Shown here piece after piece: positions 22,075 through 34,499 of a stretch of 64,000 nt of DNA (position 1 is the stretch's first letter; every line of letters starts with the position of its first letter). Source of the DNA: Dendrobium chrysotoxum. Lineage: Eukaryota; Streptophyta; Magnoliopsida; Asparagales; Orchidaceae. The stretch is from the NCBI GenBank assembly GCA_019925795.1, contig CM034305.1:62360573-62424572 (forward strand), read 5' to 3'. The notes below the pieces were generated by a model, which was not told the DNA's origin, did not search any database, and saw nothing but the letters and a program-made list of their open reading frames with translations. Position numbers and translations under genes: made by a program.

Positions 22075-22200
22075 TATGCTTCACTTGGGACAATTTTTTT
22101 ATTATTTTTTAAAGTAATTTTCTAGTACAAAAGTTTTTAGTTCAGAACACTTTGATATTAAAAAGCTGCTTTAGAAGCCAGTAAAAATAGTCTTAAATTT
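22075..22200 (+). mobile_element. MITE fragment, same family as 47919-48047
   Basis: Reads cttgggacaattttttatt, then ttctagtacaaaa, then atattaaaaagctgcttt and ends near aatagtctt, parallel to the clearer MITE at 47919-48047. The terminal repeats are decayed. Confidence 0.5.
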
Positions 22201-22374
22201 AGACAAATAGTAGTACTCCTCTTAAATGTCCTTAGATTAATAATATGAGATAGTGTATGTTACACTCTAATGCTTAAGTATGCTCATGTTAATGTCTGAG
22301 TATTCCATTCTCAAAGATAGATACCAAAGCTTCTATAGTGTGCAATGTCGGTATTTATGAAGATGGAGAGCATC

Positions 22375-23547
22375 TAGGGTTGTAATTGAATTGAGCGTTC
22401 AACAAGCTTCTCGTGGCTTAGCTCGATCGCAACTTATTCATAATCTTTTGTTTAAGTAATCAAAAAAATTTGAATAATTTTTAAAATACTCGACTGTTAA
22501 ATAAACTAACTAGAGCAGCTATGTGTTCAGCTCGTTTATGTTCATGAACAATATCAATTAAAGCTCGTGAACAAACTCAATAGGAACTTAATATAAAACT
22601 CATTAGGAAGCTTGATTAAATCGTTATTTTCTATATTTTCATTTTTTGTTTTTTATTATAAATTATTTTTATTTTATGAAAAAATTAATTTCATTTTTTA
22701 TGTTATACTTTTTCAATAAAATGAATTTATTCATGATAAAGAGGTATTTGTTCATGAATAAGAGATATTTATTCATGTTTGCCGGATTGTTTCTGTTAAG
22801 TGTTCATGAAAAATCATTTTTAGCTCATTTGTGAACAAGCTTGTTTGGTACCTCTAAAACACTCTCCAGATATGTTTGTGAATGAGCTTGTTTGGTTGGT
22901 CGAAAACACTTGTAAGATATGTTCACGAATGGCCTCTTGGTAATTGCTTGCTAGTAAGCTCGATAAGGCACTTTTGTTTAAAACTTAATAAACACAAAAC
23001 AAATTGAACATTAATCAAACACGAACATCTATCATTTTAAATAAATCAAACTTGAACATAAATAGCAAAACTCGAATCAAGCTTGAACAAGCTGATAGTA
23101 AATAAGCTCAAACATGAACAATAGGGATGTCAAAACGGGTCAATTGATTGCGTTCAAGTCTGACCCAAAATTGACCCGACTTGAATCCGGTCAATCCAAA
23201 CCCAACACATTTAATAAATGAGTAAAAAATTGAACCCGAACCTGACTCGATAACCCATTTTAATTAAAAAAATATTTTTATTAACTTATTAATCATAGAT
23301 TTTAGATTAATTGATTAAAAATAAGAAGATTATACCAATAAATAAAAGAATTTAAGAAAAAAATATTGAACCGGTCATTTCAAATCAAAATCGGGTTGGT
23401 GGGTTAACTCAAATCATACCCATTTAATAAACAAGTCAAAATGCACGACCCGAACCTAACTTACTTATTAAATGGATCAATCCAAAACAAAATTTTTCAA
23501 GTCGGGTTTGCCGATCAGATTAATGGCTCGGTTCATTTGCAACCCTA
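22375..23547. mobile_element. Non-autonomous hAT-like element, possibly composite
   Basis: The left end TAGGGTTGTAATTGAATTG and the right end (reverse complement TAGGGTTGCAAATGAACCG) form imperfect terminal inverted repeats. The 8-bp flanks are agagcatc (22367-22374) and acagcatc (23548-23555), seven of eight identical, as expected for a hAT target duplication. There is no transposase ORF. The inside has two unlike halves: 22380-23110 is full of gagcttg/aagctcg motifs, and from 23122 it changes to an acgggtca/gacccg-rich sequence that begins with another hAT-like end (TAGGGATGTCAAAACGGGTC). Confidence 0.75.
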
Positions 23548-23555
23548 ACAGCATC

Positions 23556-25090
23556 CTACCCCAAAGCAATCTGATGTGCATAGATCATTGTAAAAGACTC
23601 AATGGCCACATGCACCTACTTCAATATTGAGATGATCCCAATAGCTAGAGCTTTTAGATCAACACTTCCTCTTTTATCATGGAAGAATAAAGAAGACAAA
23701 GTTGAGGTTAGGGAAAGAAGAACCATGATGTCACATGATTCCTCCTGCCTACCACATTTCACTTTACACCAATTTACCCCAAGTTAGACATTGGGGATGA
23801 ATAAAATGCTCCATCCCACACTAAGTCCAACACTATCACCCTCTAATCACAAGTCATAGGAGGCCCACTATAGCCATTTGTCAAACTCCAATATCTTTTA
23901 GGTGAGCAAACCTCAGCAATACTTTAAATAATAATGATATTATTAGACATTAAATTAGTTCAATTTCACCCTCCTCCACACTTGTCCTATTTGCTTGGTT
24001 TATATGTTAGTGAACAAAAGGTGCCACATATTTTGATTATACTACTAATCATTTGCATGAGTTGACCTTTGATAATAGAGGATTCTATCATAGATTTATT
24101 AATTTTCTTCATCCTTTAAGAGCCCTCACAGATGCTCATCTAAGAGTGGTGCATGAAGCATAATTAATGTCTAGTCAAACTTATTAAATAAAAGAGGTGA
24201 TTAAAGCAAGTTAAATTTGTGGATTTTATTATTAATCAAATTAATCATATTTTTTTTTAATTATCAAAATATTATTAAATTTTCCTAATTCAAAATATAA
24301 AGAAAGTAATTTGAGTAATTTCAATAATTAAATTAAATTAAATTAATTAATTAAATTTAGTAATAATATATAATAGTTTTTAAATAATATTTTTTATTTA
24401 AGAAAAATCATTTTATTTGTGACTTAGCAAAATATTTGATAAATTGGTGCCTTGAATTTATCAAATAAAAGGAATTAATATTTTCAAATTATCAATATAT
24501 TAATGCAAGTGATTGAATTCATCGAGAAATTATGAAGTAGGTGAAATTTTTGTATTTAAAAATTTAAATTAATTTTGGAAATGATATAGTGCTATAATAT
24601 TTAGGTTTAATTAAAATTTCACTTGTGGATAAATCTAGTTGAAATAATGATTAATACTTTGAAATCATAAAAAAAAATACTATAATTGTTGAATTTATAT
24701 TCATTTAATCATGTTAGTTCAATGAGCTTTGAGGTTAAATATCCTGATTTTGATGACAAAAAATGAACGATTGGACGCTCTAATGTATTTGTTAAGTATT
24801 TTAGGAAATCATGGTAGTTCAACTAAGCATGCCATGATTTTAAAAATTGGATCGAACAAATTGGCCTGGTTGAATCAGTCCTCTTGTCGGCTCAGCCCAA
24901 CCCAAAAGCCATCTCAGCACAAAGCCGACAGTTGAATAGAGAAATGATGAATTGGTCCAATTTTTTTATGAATGGGCTTGTTTGAATATAGATCAATTTC
25001 ATCAAAGCCACATTCCTCAATCATGTTTCCATTTAAGAGACATTGCCATGTTATATTATTTCAATAAGACCATGTTCCTTAATACCACCT
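23556..25090. other. AT-rich DNA, nothing recognised
   Basis: Long A/T runs and short ORFs only. 24720-24950 is slightly less AT-rich but has no identifiable product. Confidence 0.5.
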
Positions 25091-27824
25091 TGCATAAACT
25101 AACTCTACATATATAAAATCGACTTAATTTGACACAAATCTTGATACAATTTTGAATCAGAAATTTTTTGAATCAAATTCAAGATCATCCGAACTGCAAT
25201 TTCAGCAAACTTATAATCAAATTTAACAGCTTAACGAGACGAATCTATCAACAAAAATAGTTATTTGATTTGAATTCAGGCAAGCCCAGATCAAGCACTA
25301 GAAACACAAGTAGAAATCTTAAAATATTAATTAGAGAATCAAATGATCTCAAAATCTTGCATATTTATAGTCAAATCAATTATCTTGATGAGACAAAATC
25401 AAAAAAATAAAAAATCACTTAATTTTGCCATCATTAAGGCACTTAAATATTAAGAGAATGATATATGATTAAAAAATTAACATGAGTTATTTAATGGATA
25501 GTTTTATATTTTTGATATATTTATAAAGAGTATCACTTTAAAAAACTATAAATTGACCCCTAGGTTGCACACGAAGGGGGATGGGAGATAGGAGAGAGCT
25601 TATAACTTCAAAGAATCTTAAGGTTCAACCCGACCATTCTGATCGGGCCATCGCCTAATCGTCATTGTTCGCGTATACTAATGTCAAGCCACCACTTATC
25701 TAGAATCATTGGGTCATTGATCGTCCAAGCCATTAGGCCATCACCTACCTAATTGTAACCATTGAGCCATCGCCCATCCATCATCCTCGAGCCATCACCT
25801 ATTCGCCGCAATCATATCATCTTTGTTTACCACTATTGGGTAATCGCCCAATCACCACCATCGAGCCATTGTTGGACCATCTTCGTTGGGCCACCTCCTA
25901 ACCGTCATCATCTAATGATTGTCATTGGGCCACCACTAGTCAGCCAGGACATTATTAGGCCATTACCTTTAAAACACTATTGGCTGTGGTCATTAGATTA
26001 CCATTATTCGACTATCACCATCATGCCACCACTTGACTACCCCCCATCGAGCCACAACTCATGTCCCATTGGGCCACTCAACCATTTACATTAGGCCTTC
26101 ACCTGAATGTCACCATCAGACCACCTCCAAACCATCATCATCTGACCATAGTCATAGGGACATCACTCATCCACCACCATTAAAACAGCACCAGACTATC
26201 ACCATAAAAAATTTACCAATTGCCATCATCGAAACACCACACATCCATCGTTGTTAGAATATCGCCTAATCATCATCATCAAAATAGCATCGACTGCCTC
26301 CATAAAAACACCAACTGATTGCTGCCTTTTGATAACTGCCTGATAATTATCGCCGAATAACCACCCTATCGTCGATGTGTGACCATCACCAAATCACTGG
26401 CGTCAGACCACCACCCAACCACTATCATCATAACACCGCCCAATTGTCAATGTGCCACCACCTGACCACTACCACTGCGCCACTGCCCAACTATCACCAT
26501 TGGGTGATAGCTAGACTGTCGTAGCTTGAATATTATCGTCAATACATTGCCTGACCACTAACAAGAAAACACTATCAAAATAATTCCCTTTTGCCTCCAT
26601 TAGAACACCACCGACCATCATTGTTATAAATGCATCGACCATTACTGTGAGAATATTTCCTGAAAACTACCATTAGATAAACGCTCGATCACTATTGTCG
26701 GACCACCGCCTAATTGATAATGTCGAACCACCACTCGACTACTATCATCAGACCACTCTTGATTGTCATCCTTGGGCCACGGCCTGAATGAACACTAACA
26801 AACTATAGCCCCTCAAACACTATCATATGATTTTAGTCCTTCGACCATTTTCACTTTACTCTAGTCCTTCCACCATCATGGATTAATTACAATCCTTGAG
26901 CATCGTCACTCGTCTATGATCTCCCAAACATCAATTATAATCCATGGTCATCCAAATACGATTGCTTATCTATAATCTCATGACCATCAATGCCCATCTA
27001 TGATCATTTAACCACCATCACCCGACTACGATTCTCTGACCACCATCAATTGGCTATGGTCTCACGGTCACCTCAAAAAAATCCTTTAACCACCATCGCT
27101 TAACTATGGCCATGTAACATCGCCATATACAATCACTTAACCACAATCACTCAACTACAATCCTTCAAGCACTATCGCCCAATTAGGTTCCTCTAACTGC
27201 CATCACCCTACCACAACCTCCTAATCACTATCGCCTGATTATAGTCCTCTGGCCACTACTGTTTGACTACTACCTTCCGACTAATGTCACCCAGCTACGA
27301 TCCTTCAAACATTGTCACTTGATTATGATGCTATGACCTCCATCGCTCGATTATGTTCTCCTGACTATCGTTGCTCGACTACGATCCTCTAACCATTGTG
27401 GCCCTACTATGCTCCTCCAATCATCACTCAACTACGTTTATTAAGAAATCACTAAATGCTAGACTTTTTGGTCTTTGGTCTTCCCTCCTCAAAGGAGAAT
27501 GACTAAATAGGCAACAAATGATTTATTAAGGATAGCTTCCATGTCACAAGGCTCTTCCAACTTCCACAACAAATCAATGCCAACCATATTATAGTAATAG
27601 ATACCCCAATTATAAAAAAGGGCAGTATTGTAACCAATACATACACTATAATAATCATTTCAACTACGTCAGACCCTATGTTTTTTTCTCTTTTTACGCT
27701 TTCTACTTAAAAACGTGGTGTTCATTGTAACTTCTCTTTTATCTGTGTTTATGTTAGATTATCGTACAAAACTAAGATGTTAAACACTTCCTCTTTACAA
27801 TCATGAATGTTCTAACATGCAACA
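25091..27824 (+). repeat. Old, enlarged LTR of the Tat family (~2.7 kb)
   Basis: The 5' part (25100-25560) matches the family LTR with much divergence: gatttcagcaa and cttatagtcgaa (here caatttcagcaaacttataa), cttaacgagacgaat, and a TATAAATTGACCCCT block equivalent to TATAAATAGCCCCT. The 3' part (27690-27824) matches the LTR end (acgtggtgttc, gttagattatcgta, ending ATGCAACA). Between them about 1.8 kb is a degenerate array of accatcgcc/gactacgatcctc units, the same minisatellite found in the minus-strand LTRs. The start is approximate and no target duplication is seen. Confidence 0.65.
25640..27440. repeat. Degenerate LTR minisatellite (about 1.8 kb)
   Basis: An imperfect array of roughly 25-35-base units with cores such as ccatcgcc, gactacgatcctc and accaccg. 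Short ORFs across it, rich in His, Pro and Ser, are products of the repeat and not genes. Confidence 0.8.
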
Positions 27825-29300
27825 TTATATATATATATATTACTCTATGTTTTAAGCATATGTGAATTATCCTTGTATAACTCTTTAACTATAATATCAT
27901 ATTTACCATACACAAAACTTAACTGTAGCACTGAACAGTAAAATCTCATCAAACTGGGAAGTAGGTTATAAGGCAAAAGATCAACGGACCCATTTCCCTC
28001 CTTACTTGACCCCATAAGACCTTCGAGTCGACAGCCCTCAACACTGAAACTGCAATTTTAAAAACTTTAACGACTAAAATGTTTTCCAAACTTTCCCAAA
28101 TAGACTAAACAAGCTTCAACCTTTTGTAACGGCTACTTTATTAACTAAATTAATCCTTTCTTTGGGATTAAAACATAAAACTATTTCTATTATTTTTCTG
28201 GTCGTATATAGTTTTTCTTTAACTATTTCTTGGTGATTTATCAATTCAAAGAAAATATCCAAAGCTTTTCCTGCTAATCCAGTAGCCAAATGCTCCACTT
28301 CAGCCAACAGCTACTGATCCTCATCAGGTATAGCTTATTGTGCTGAAAACATTTCTCAGTTTTCTTCCTTTTTTTCATATCTTTTGTGGCAAGCATCAAA
28401 GCAACACTCGCTTTGGGAGAATTCAAAATGGTCATTGGTATTTATTAAGTTCTTTTCACATGTTTTGTAAGATTAGAATGAAGTTGTGTGATTCTTTAAA
28501 TTTTGAGAAAATATTTTATATGGTGAAAGTTTTATTTTTTTGTGAATAAGCTATTATACATTTCAAATTGTTCATTAATCAATTAAGGAGTTTATTGGTT
28601 AAAAATTGTTTGGAGATTTACTTTTTCAAATTAGAAGAACATAGACATTAAAAAAATTGAAATAGCACTTCATAGGTTGTGAACTTTACCTTATCAAAAT
28701 TATAGCAAGTATTTATGTGCATAAGGGGATTAAAGTTAAAACGTTGAACATGAATTTGTCTGTGGACAATACATAAATCTTACTGATAAAATTGAGTAAG
28801 AAACGAGAGCGAAAGATAAACAAAAGGGAAGCTCTATGATTTTTTATTGCATGATATAAATGATATTTCCCTTAGGTTTGCAATCTAGTCATCTATATAG
28901 GTAGGGGTGGAGGCATAGTTCTATAGAAATTCCCCTTTAAAAAGTACATAAATTACCCTATTGAAGGCTTGCTATAAAAATGAATATATGGAAGTTATAG
29001 TTCTTGCACAATAATGCTTTTGGAATATGGGGCGAACCCAAATGAAGTCATTGGTCGACTTACCCTTTTTGGGCAAACTCCTAACTAATAGTTATGACAA
29101 AAATTATAGACAAACTAGTCAAATCAGCCTTTAGGAAGTAGGTAGGTGTGTTATTCAGATGACTTTGTGCTTCTATTTTCTTAGAGAGATTTTATCTTGT
29201 TAGCGAGTTCAAGACAATGGTGGCTACTTTTTCTTCTCAATCTGGGATCATTCCCTAGAATTTCAACTGTTGATCTCATTTCTGTGTGAGGTCATCAGGA
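27825..29300. other. Non-genic DNA with a (TA)n run
   Basis: A TA microsatellite sits at 27826-27842. The remainder is AT-rich, with a 63-codon minus ORF (28307-28116) that matches nothing I know. Confidence 0.5.
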
Positions 29301-32300
29301 TCCATCCAGACTTCTGTATGTTGATCTGATGGTTAATAATCACCCAGCTATCAATTGTTCAGAATTCAATCTACACTTCAAACATCAGCATGCACTTGTC
29401 TGCAGTCATCCATTCTTTAATCAAACTTCAATAAAACTTCAATCAGGCTTCAATTATCCAGTTGATATCAATCTAAGATCACGTGAAGCTACAACCCTGC
29501 ACTGTAGCCAGGTGACTCAGTACACTGCCCTGCTCAGTGCACTAACACCTAGTGATCACCACTTGATTCCCTTTATCCAATCATCAACAATCACTCAATT
29601 GATTGTCATTAATATGGATAATTTAAATTTAATCAATCAAATTCAAAATTGCATTCAAATCTAGAATTTCAGACCAAAATTCAAGGTTAAAAGCCCATAT
29701 CCTAAAACCCTTTTTGGGTGATTTTTCAATCACGTAAAAACTAGCCAAATGATCTTCGATTCATGATCTATTAATTTTATATTTATTAGGCATGTCCCTA
29801 GGATCAACCCACCAGATTTGAGTCCAATTTAAGGCCTCTAACCTCAAAAATTTGATTGAAATTCAAAGGCTGCAAAACCTTCAAATATTTACAACATATG
29901 TCAGTAGACCTTTCACCTTACGGAATTTGACTTTTGGACCTTCCCCAAAATCTTTGACCATGTCCATAATCATCATTATGACATGTTGAACACAAAATTT
30001 CAATTTGGTGGACCCAGGTTGACGCAGAGTTGACCAAGAGCTTATTTGACTAAAATGCCCTTTAAGGGCAAAATTAGAATTTTCTTCGAACCTCAACATG
30101 GCCAATCCACATCAAGCCATTAAACCTTTTCCAATGTATCATAAACATCATAAGGAATGCATTGGACTCAAATTCAAGCATTGGCCATGCATGGTTGACT
30201 AGGTCAATTCGTGTTAACCAAATTATCTCTTAAGGGTCCAAATGGTCATTTCAACTCAAATGGTCATTCCATTGTATGAGACCATCTCCATTGGTCTCAA
30301 ACCACTCATTTAAACTTGTTAGATTTAAATCCAACTCATGGTTTGACTTGGTTGACCAAATCAACCAAGGTTGACCAAATCAATCCTTAACCTACACCAA
30401 TGTCAAAATCAATGCTCCAAGCCATTTTAAATCAAATTAATCCTTCAAAATTCTTTATTGGACATCCCACACATGTCCAATAATTTTCTAAGTCAAATCT
30501 CCCTTGATTGGACTTGGTCAACCCAATTTGAGGGGTCAAATTCACTCCATTTTCATGCACTTGGCCAAAACTTCAAAGTCATGGCTCTAAGTACTTGGCT
30601 ATGCACCTAAACAGCCAAATGTACTTCCTTGGGTACCACATCAGCCCCATTGATTAGTTTGACCAATCAAATGGTCAAATAAGCCTTCAAATGAGCTTAG
30701 GCGGCTAAGCCACCGTGGCAATCCTAACCCTACACCAAATCCTACTCTAACCTATTATAGAGCAGCCCATTCCACTCCCAAAGAGGCCTTGGTGCAGTCC
30801 CTAACCATGCTTAAGCCATGGTTTAACCAAATGGGAAAAAGGTAAGTGGTCCCCTCATCACATGAGCTAAGGGGTCACACTCATGCACCAGCCTTCCCCC
30901 TGGATTCTAACAACCTTTGGACACTCGGCATGCATCCAAGTAAGGTCCTAATTTAATCTAGGCTATCCATTCAAAAAGCTTTCAAAATAACTTTCAATCC
31001 AGCCATCATCTGCTTGGGGAGTCTTCTACAAAATTGGAGAGGACATCACTAGGAGAAAAAGGAGTCCAAGATCATCAAAATTCATCCATTAGTTGGTGAG
31101 ATATCTCCACTTTTAGTTAAAATTTAAATTTGAAACTGCTCAAAATCTATAATGCATGGAGTCCAAACTCCAGGCATTGGAAGATTAGGTTGTCATGAGC
31201 TTATGTTTAAAATTTCATAGAAATTTGACGAATATTTTGAAAGTTATTACCATTTAAAATTTCAGTTCAAAATTGAACTGAAATCGGGTTGGTTAATCAG
31301 AGTCGTCTAATTGCGCGTTCAACCGGATCGGACAACCCTGATTGTGCCATGTCACCCAAACCATAACCGCACATTAGCAGTTAGCCCACGGTTTGTACAA
31401 GTGGCGTGATTTGGATCGTTAATCCTAACCATGCAGATCGAATGGTCCAGATCATCTATTGATGTGGTTAAGTGGAGAACGATCGCAAGCCATGTGTCTT
31501 GCCACATGCCACCCCGCCATTCTGCCACGTGTCCCGTTGTCGCCATGCGGTCACATGTCACTCCACCATGCGCCATGCAGTCACTTGTCACTCCGCCATG
31601 CCACCACGCGTTAGCCGCCACCGCCTTGCCATCATTTCCTTTTTCTAATCATTACCAATGATTAGTAAAACGGAGCTGGCAGCCAATTCGACTGATTTAA
31701 CCCAAAATTGATTTAAAAAATTAATTTTAATACCAGAAACTTTCACAACAAATTCAAAATTTCACCAAATTAAGTGATTTTGGTGTCATTGGAAAGGATT
31801 TAACCTCTAATATTTATTAAAAATAAATTTAATGTATTTTGATCACTAAATTGTGAGATTTTTAAGTTTGTTTGAAATTAAATTTTATCAATTTTCTCAT
31901 AATCCAGTGGTCAAACTAGACCCAAATTTTGGTGAAAATCTTTTTAGCATCTTAGGCATCCCCTGCATTTTTCTTAGATCAAGATGCCCTCTGGATTATT
32001 GTGGGGTGAATTTATAAAGTGATGGATCCATTTTTGACAAAAAATTTTAAAAATTCATAACTCTCCAATTGATAAAAAATTGATGTGATTTTTCTGGGGC
32101 ATACTTGTATGTGTCAGGATTAGTTGAACAAAATTTTAGACCTATTGGAACACTAGTGACGCCTAGGAAAAAGAATTAAGGTCAATATCTAGACAACTTA
32201 GAAAATTCTTAAGAAATTTCACACACATCTAATAGGGGTGAAACTTTGGAACATTGAATTTAGTGACATCATACACCTTAGGTTCAAATTTCACTGGAAT

Positions 32301-33830
32301 TGGAGCACATTCGGTCAGAAAATTAATTAAGTGAAAAAATCAGCCTCTTAAGGGGTCCTAAAACTTCAAAAAATTATAATAAAATCAAATTAAATCCAAA
32401 AAATACAAATAATATGTTAAACTATTTAGAATTAAACCCCCTATCTAGGAAAATTAAAAGCCCAATCACTAGATTTTAATTTTAACTTTAATTTAATTTT
32501 TAAGAAAAGTTAATAATTAATTAATTTAATTAATTAAAAATTATTAAAAATACCAAATGAAATTCAAACCCTTGAAAACAGTCTTGCAGGTCATCCATGA
32601 CCTTTGGGATTGATTTTAAGGAGTTTGGAGTGAGTTTGGTGCAAAATCATCAAAACCTACTTAATTAAGTAATTAATTAATTCAATTAAATACCAAAACT
32701 TTAAAAAATTCATAACTAATTACATAAAACTCCAAATTAAATAAACTCAAAGGCATTAGAATCCTTTAAGAGTCTAATATTTATTAAAAATATCACATTT
32801 TTTGAAATCAATGAAAATAAAAATGTCAACTTTTTGGTCTATTTTAGTTCAAAATACACTTCAAAATTTTGAAAAATTATAACTTAATATAAAAAAATCC
32901 AAATCCTTCAAACTTAGTATTCGTTTACTCATCTTAGGGTTTAGTATTTAGGAAAAATATTAAGATTCTATAATTCAATTTAAATTAAAAAGATAAATTT
33001 AGACCCCTTAATTTAATGAATTAAATAATCCAACAAAATTCTAAAAAATCAACAATAGATCAAAATTCTAGAAAACATTAATCTTAATCATTAAAATCAG
33101 ATAACCAACCCCCAAATATACAATAAGCACTCCAATGATGAAGTTTTTGGATGGACTACTTTAAACTGCAGGGCTACGTGTCCTAAGAAGGCTTGGTTCC
33201 TCAAGCCCACTATGACAACGCCACGAACGAATTCAATGGAGTGTAAAACTTTAAAATTAATTGATTATTAATTACTTAACCAAAATTTAAATCTTTAATT
33301 CAACTATATTAATCTGATTTTTAGGATGGACTACCTTGAGCTCGAGGCTACGTGTCTTAAGGAGGCCTGGTTCCTCGAGCCCACCGTGACAACGCCACGA
33401 AATCGGTTGTTATAAAATTAAATTAATTAACTTAATGATTCAAATTAATAATAAATAAATTAATTAAAAAATTATTAACCCTTTAGTTTTAACCAAGTAA
33501 ATTAATTAAATAATATTAGTTACTACTGGGTAACCTGAGCTTACGAGGCTATTAAAGGAAGGTGAAATAAACTTCACGACTCTGGTGTAAACAAAGATAG
33601 TAATCACTCAACATATAAAATTTATCTTAAAATCAACATTAAAATATTAACACTCAAACTTAAATTAAATATCCCCTCTGACCAATAACGAACATTAAAA
33701 TATTAGAGAACTTTAACAACTACCCAACATAGGACATATCCAAGCCACACAGCTCGATGCATACACTTTAGATTACTTGCTATGACAACCAATCTTAATT
33801 TTAGGCTAGGCCTATGTTTTCTATTTTTGC
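29300..33830. repeat. Probable decayed long LTR or LTR-derived DNA
   Basis: Moderately AT-rich DNA without reading frames. Repeated ggttgaccaaatcaacc-type motifs (30320-30690), a short duplication around gccatgc(g/a)gtcac (31541-31605) and paired hairpin blocks near 33149 and 33324 look like the non-coding LTR of a Ty3/gypsy element. No TG...CA ends, PBS or polypurine tract could be fixed, so the class is a guess. Confidence 0.35.
33149..33405. repeat. Two copies of a conserved ~85-bp hairpin block
   Basis: Copies at 33149-33230 and 33324-33405 (period 175) share ggatggactac, ctacgtgtc, ggttcctc and gacaacgccacgaa, while the spacer between them does not match. The second copy has an inverted repeat CTCGAGG...CCTCGAG. 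Confidence 0.8.
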
Positions 33831-34305
33831 TGCTTGTGTATCAAGGTTTTCTATGGATATCATTGCGTATTGGTTGTAATGAATTAATGTGATGCCTTAT
33901 GATGTGTTAATTTTATTATGTTATCTGTGAATTGACATGATGGGCATTAGATTACTCCTGTGTTAGAAATGATCTGGATGCTTACATAATTTTTTATAGG
34001 TGGTTATGCTCATGTAGGGTTAAAATCAAGGGGGCTAAATTAAATTTAACTAACAAATTATCTACAGACATTAAATATGCTAAGTCCCCCTTGAAATTAA
34101 AAAAGCATGACTAAGTGTGCTTGTGATTTAATTCGAGCAATTTAATTGTATAACTTCTTGAGACCATGTTAATAATTTTAACTATAACTGCTTACGATAA
34201 CCATGCATGTTGTCTAGAGTCATTTGAATTTTTAATATGTATTTTGAATTTTAAGTGCTGCAAAAGTCAAATTTAAGATGGGATATTAACCATACAACTT
34301 GAACT

Positions 34306-34460
34306 CCAAAGAGAAGGGAAACATCTCTTCGGGGAGAGTTTCTTTCATTTGGAAGTTCAAATTAGGATGATTTAAAAATCCAAAGAGGAAAGAAACACCC
34401 TTCGAGGAGGAGTTCTTTCCATTTGGATACTTATACCCGACGAATCCAAGGAGCTCGCAT
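34306..34460. repeat. 74-bp imperfect tandem duplication
   Basis: ccaaagag, ttcg(g/a)gga and tttc(a/c)tttgga recur at 34306 and 34380. Confidence 0.7.
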
Positions 34461-34499
34461 AAGGGAGGAGGATGAACGAAGGAAGACATCAACATATCC

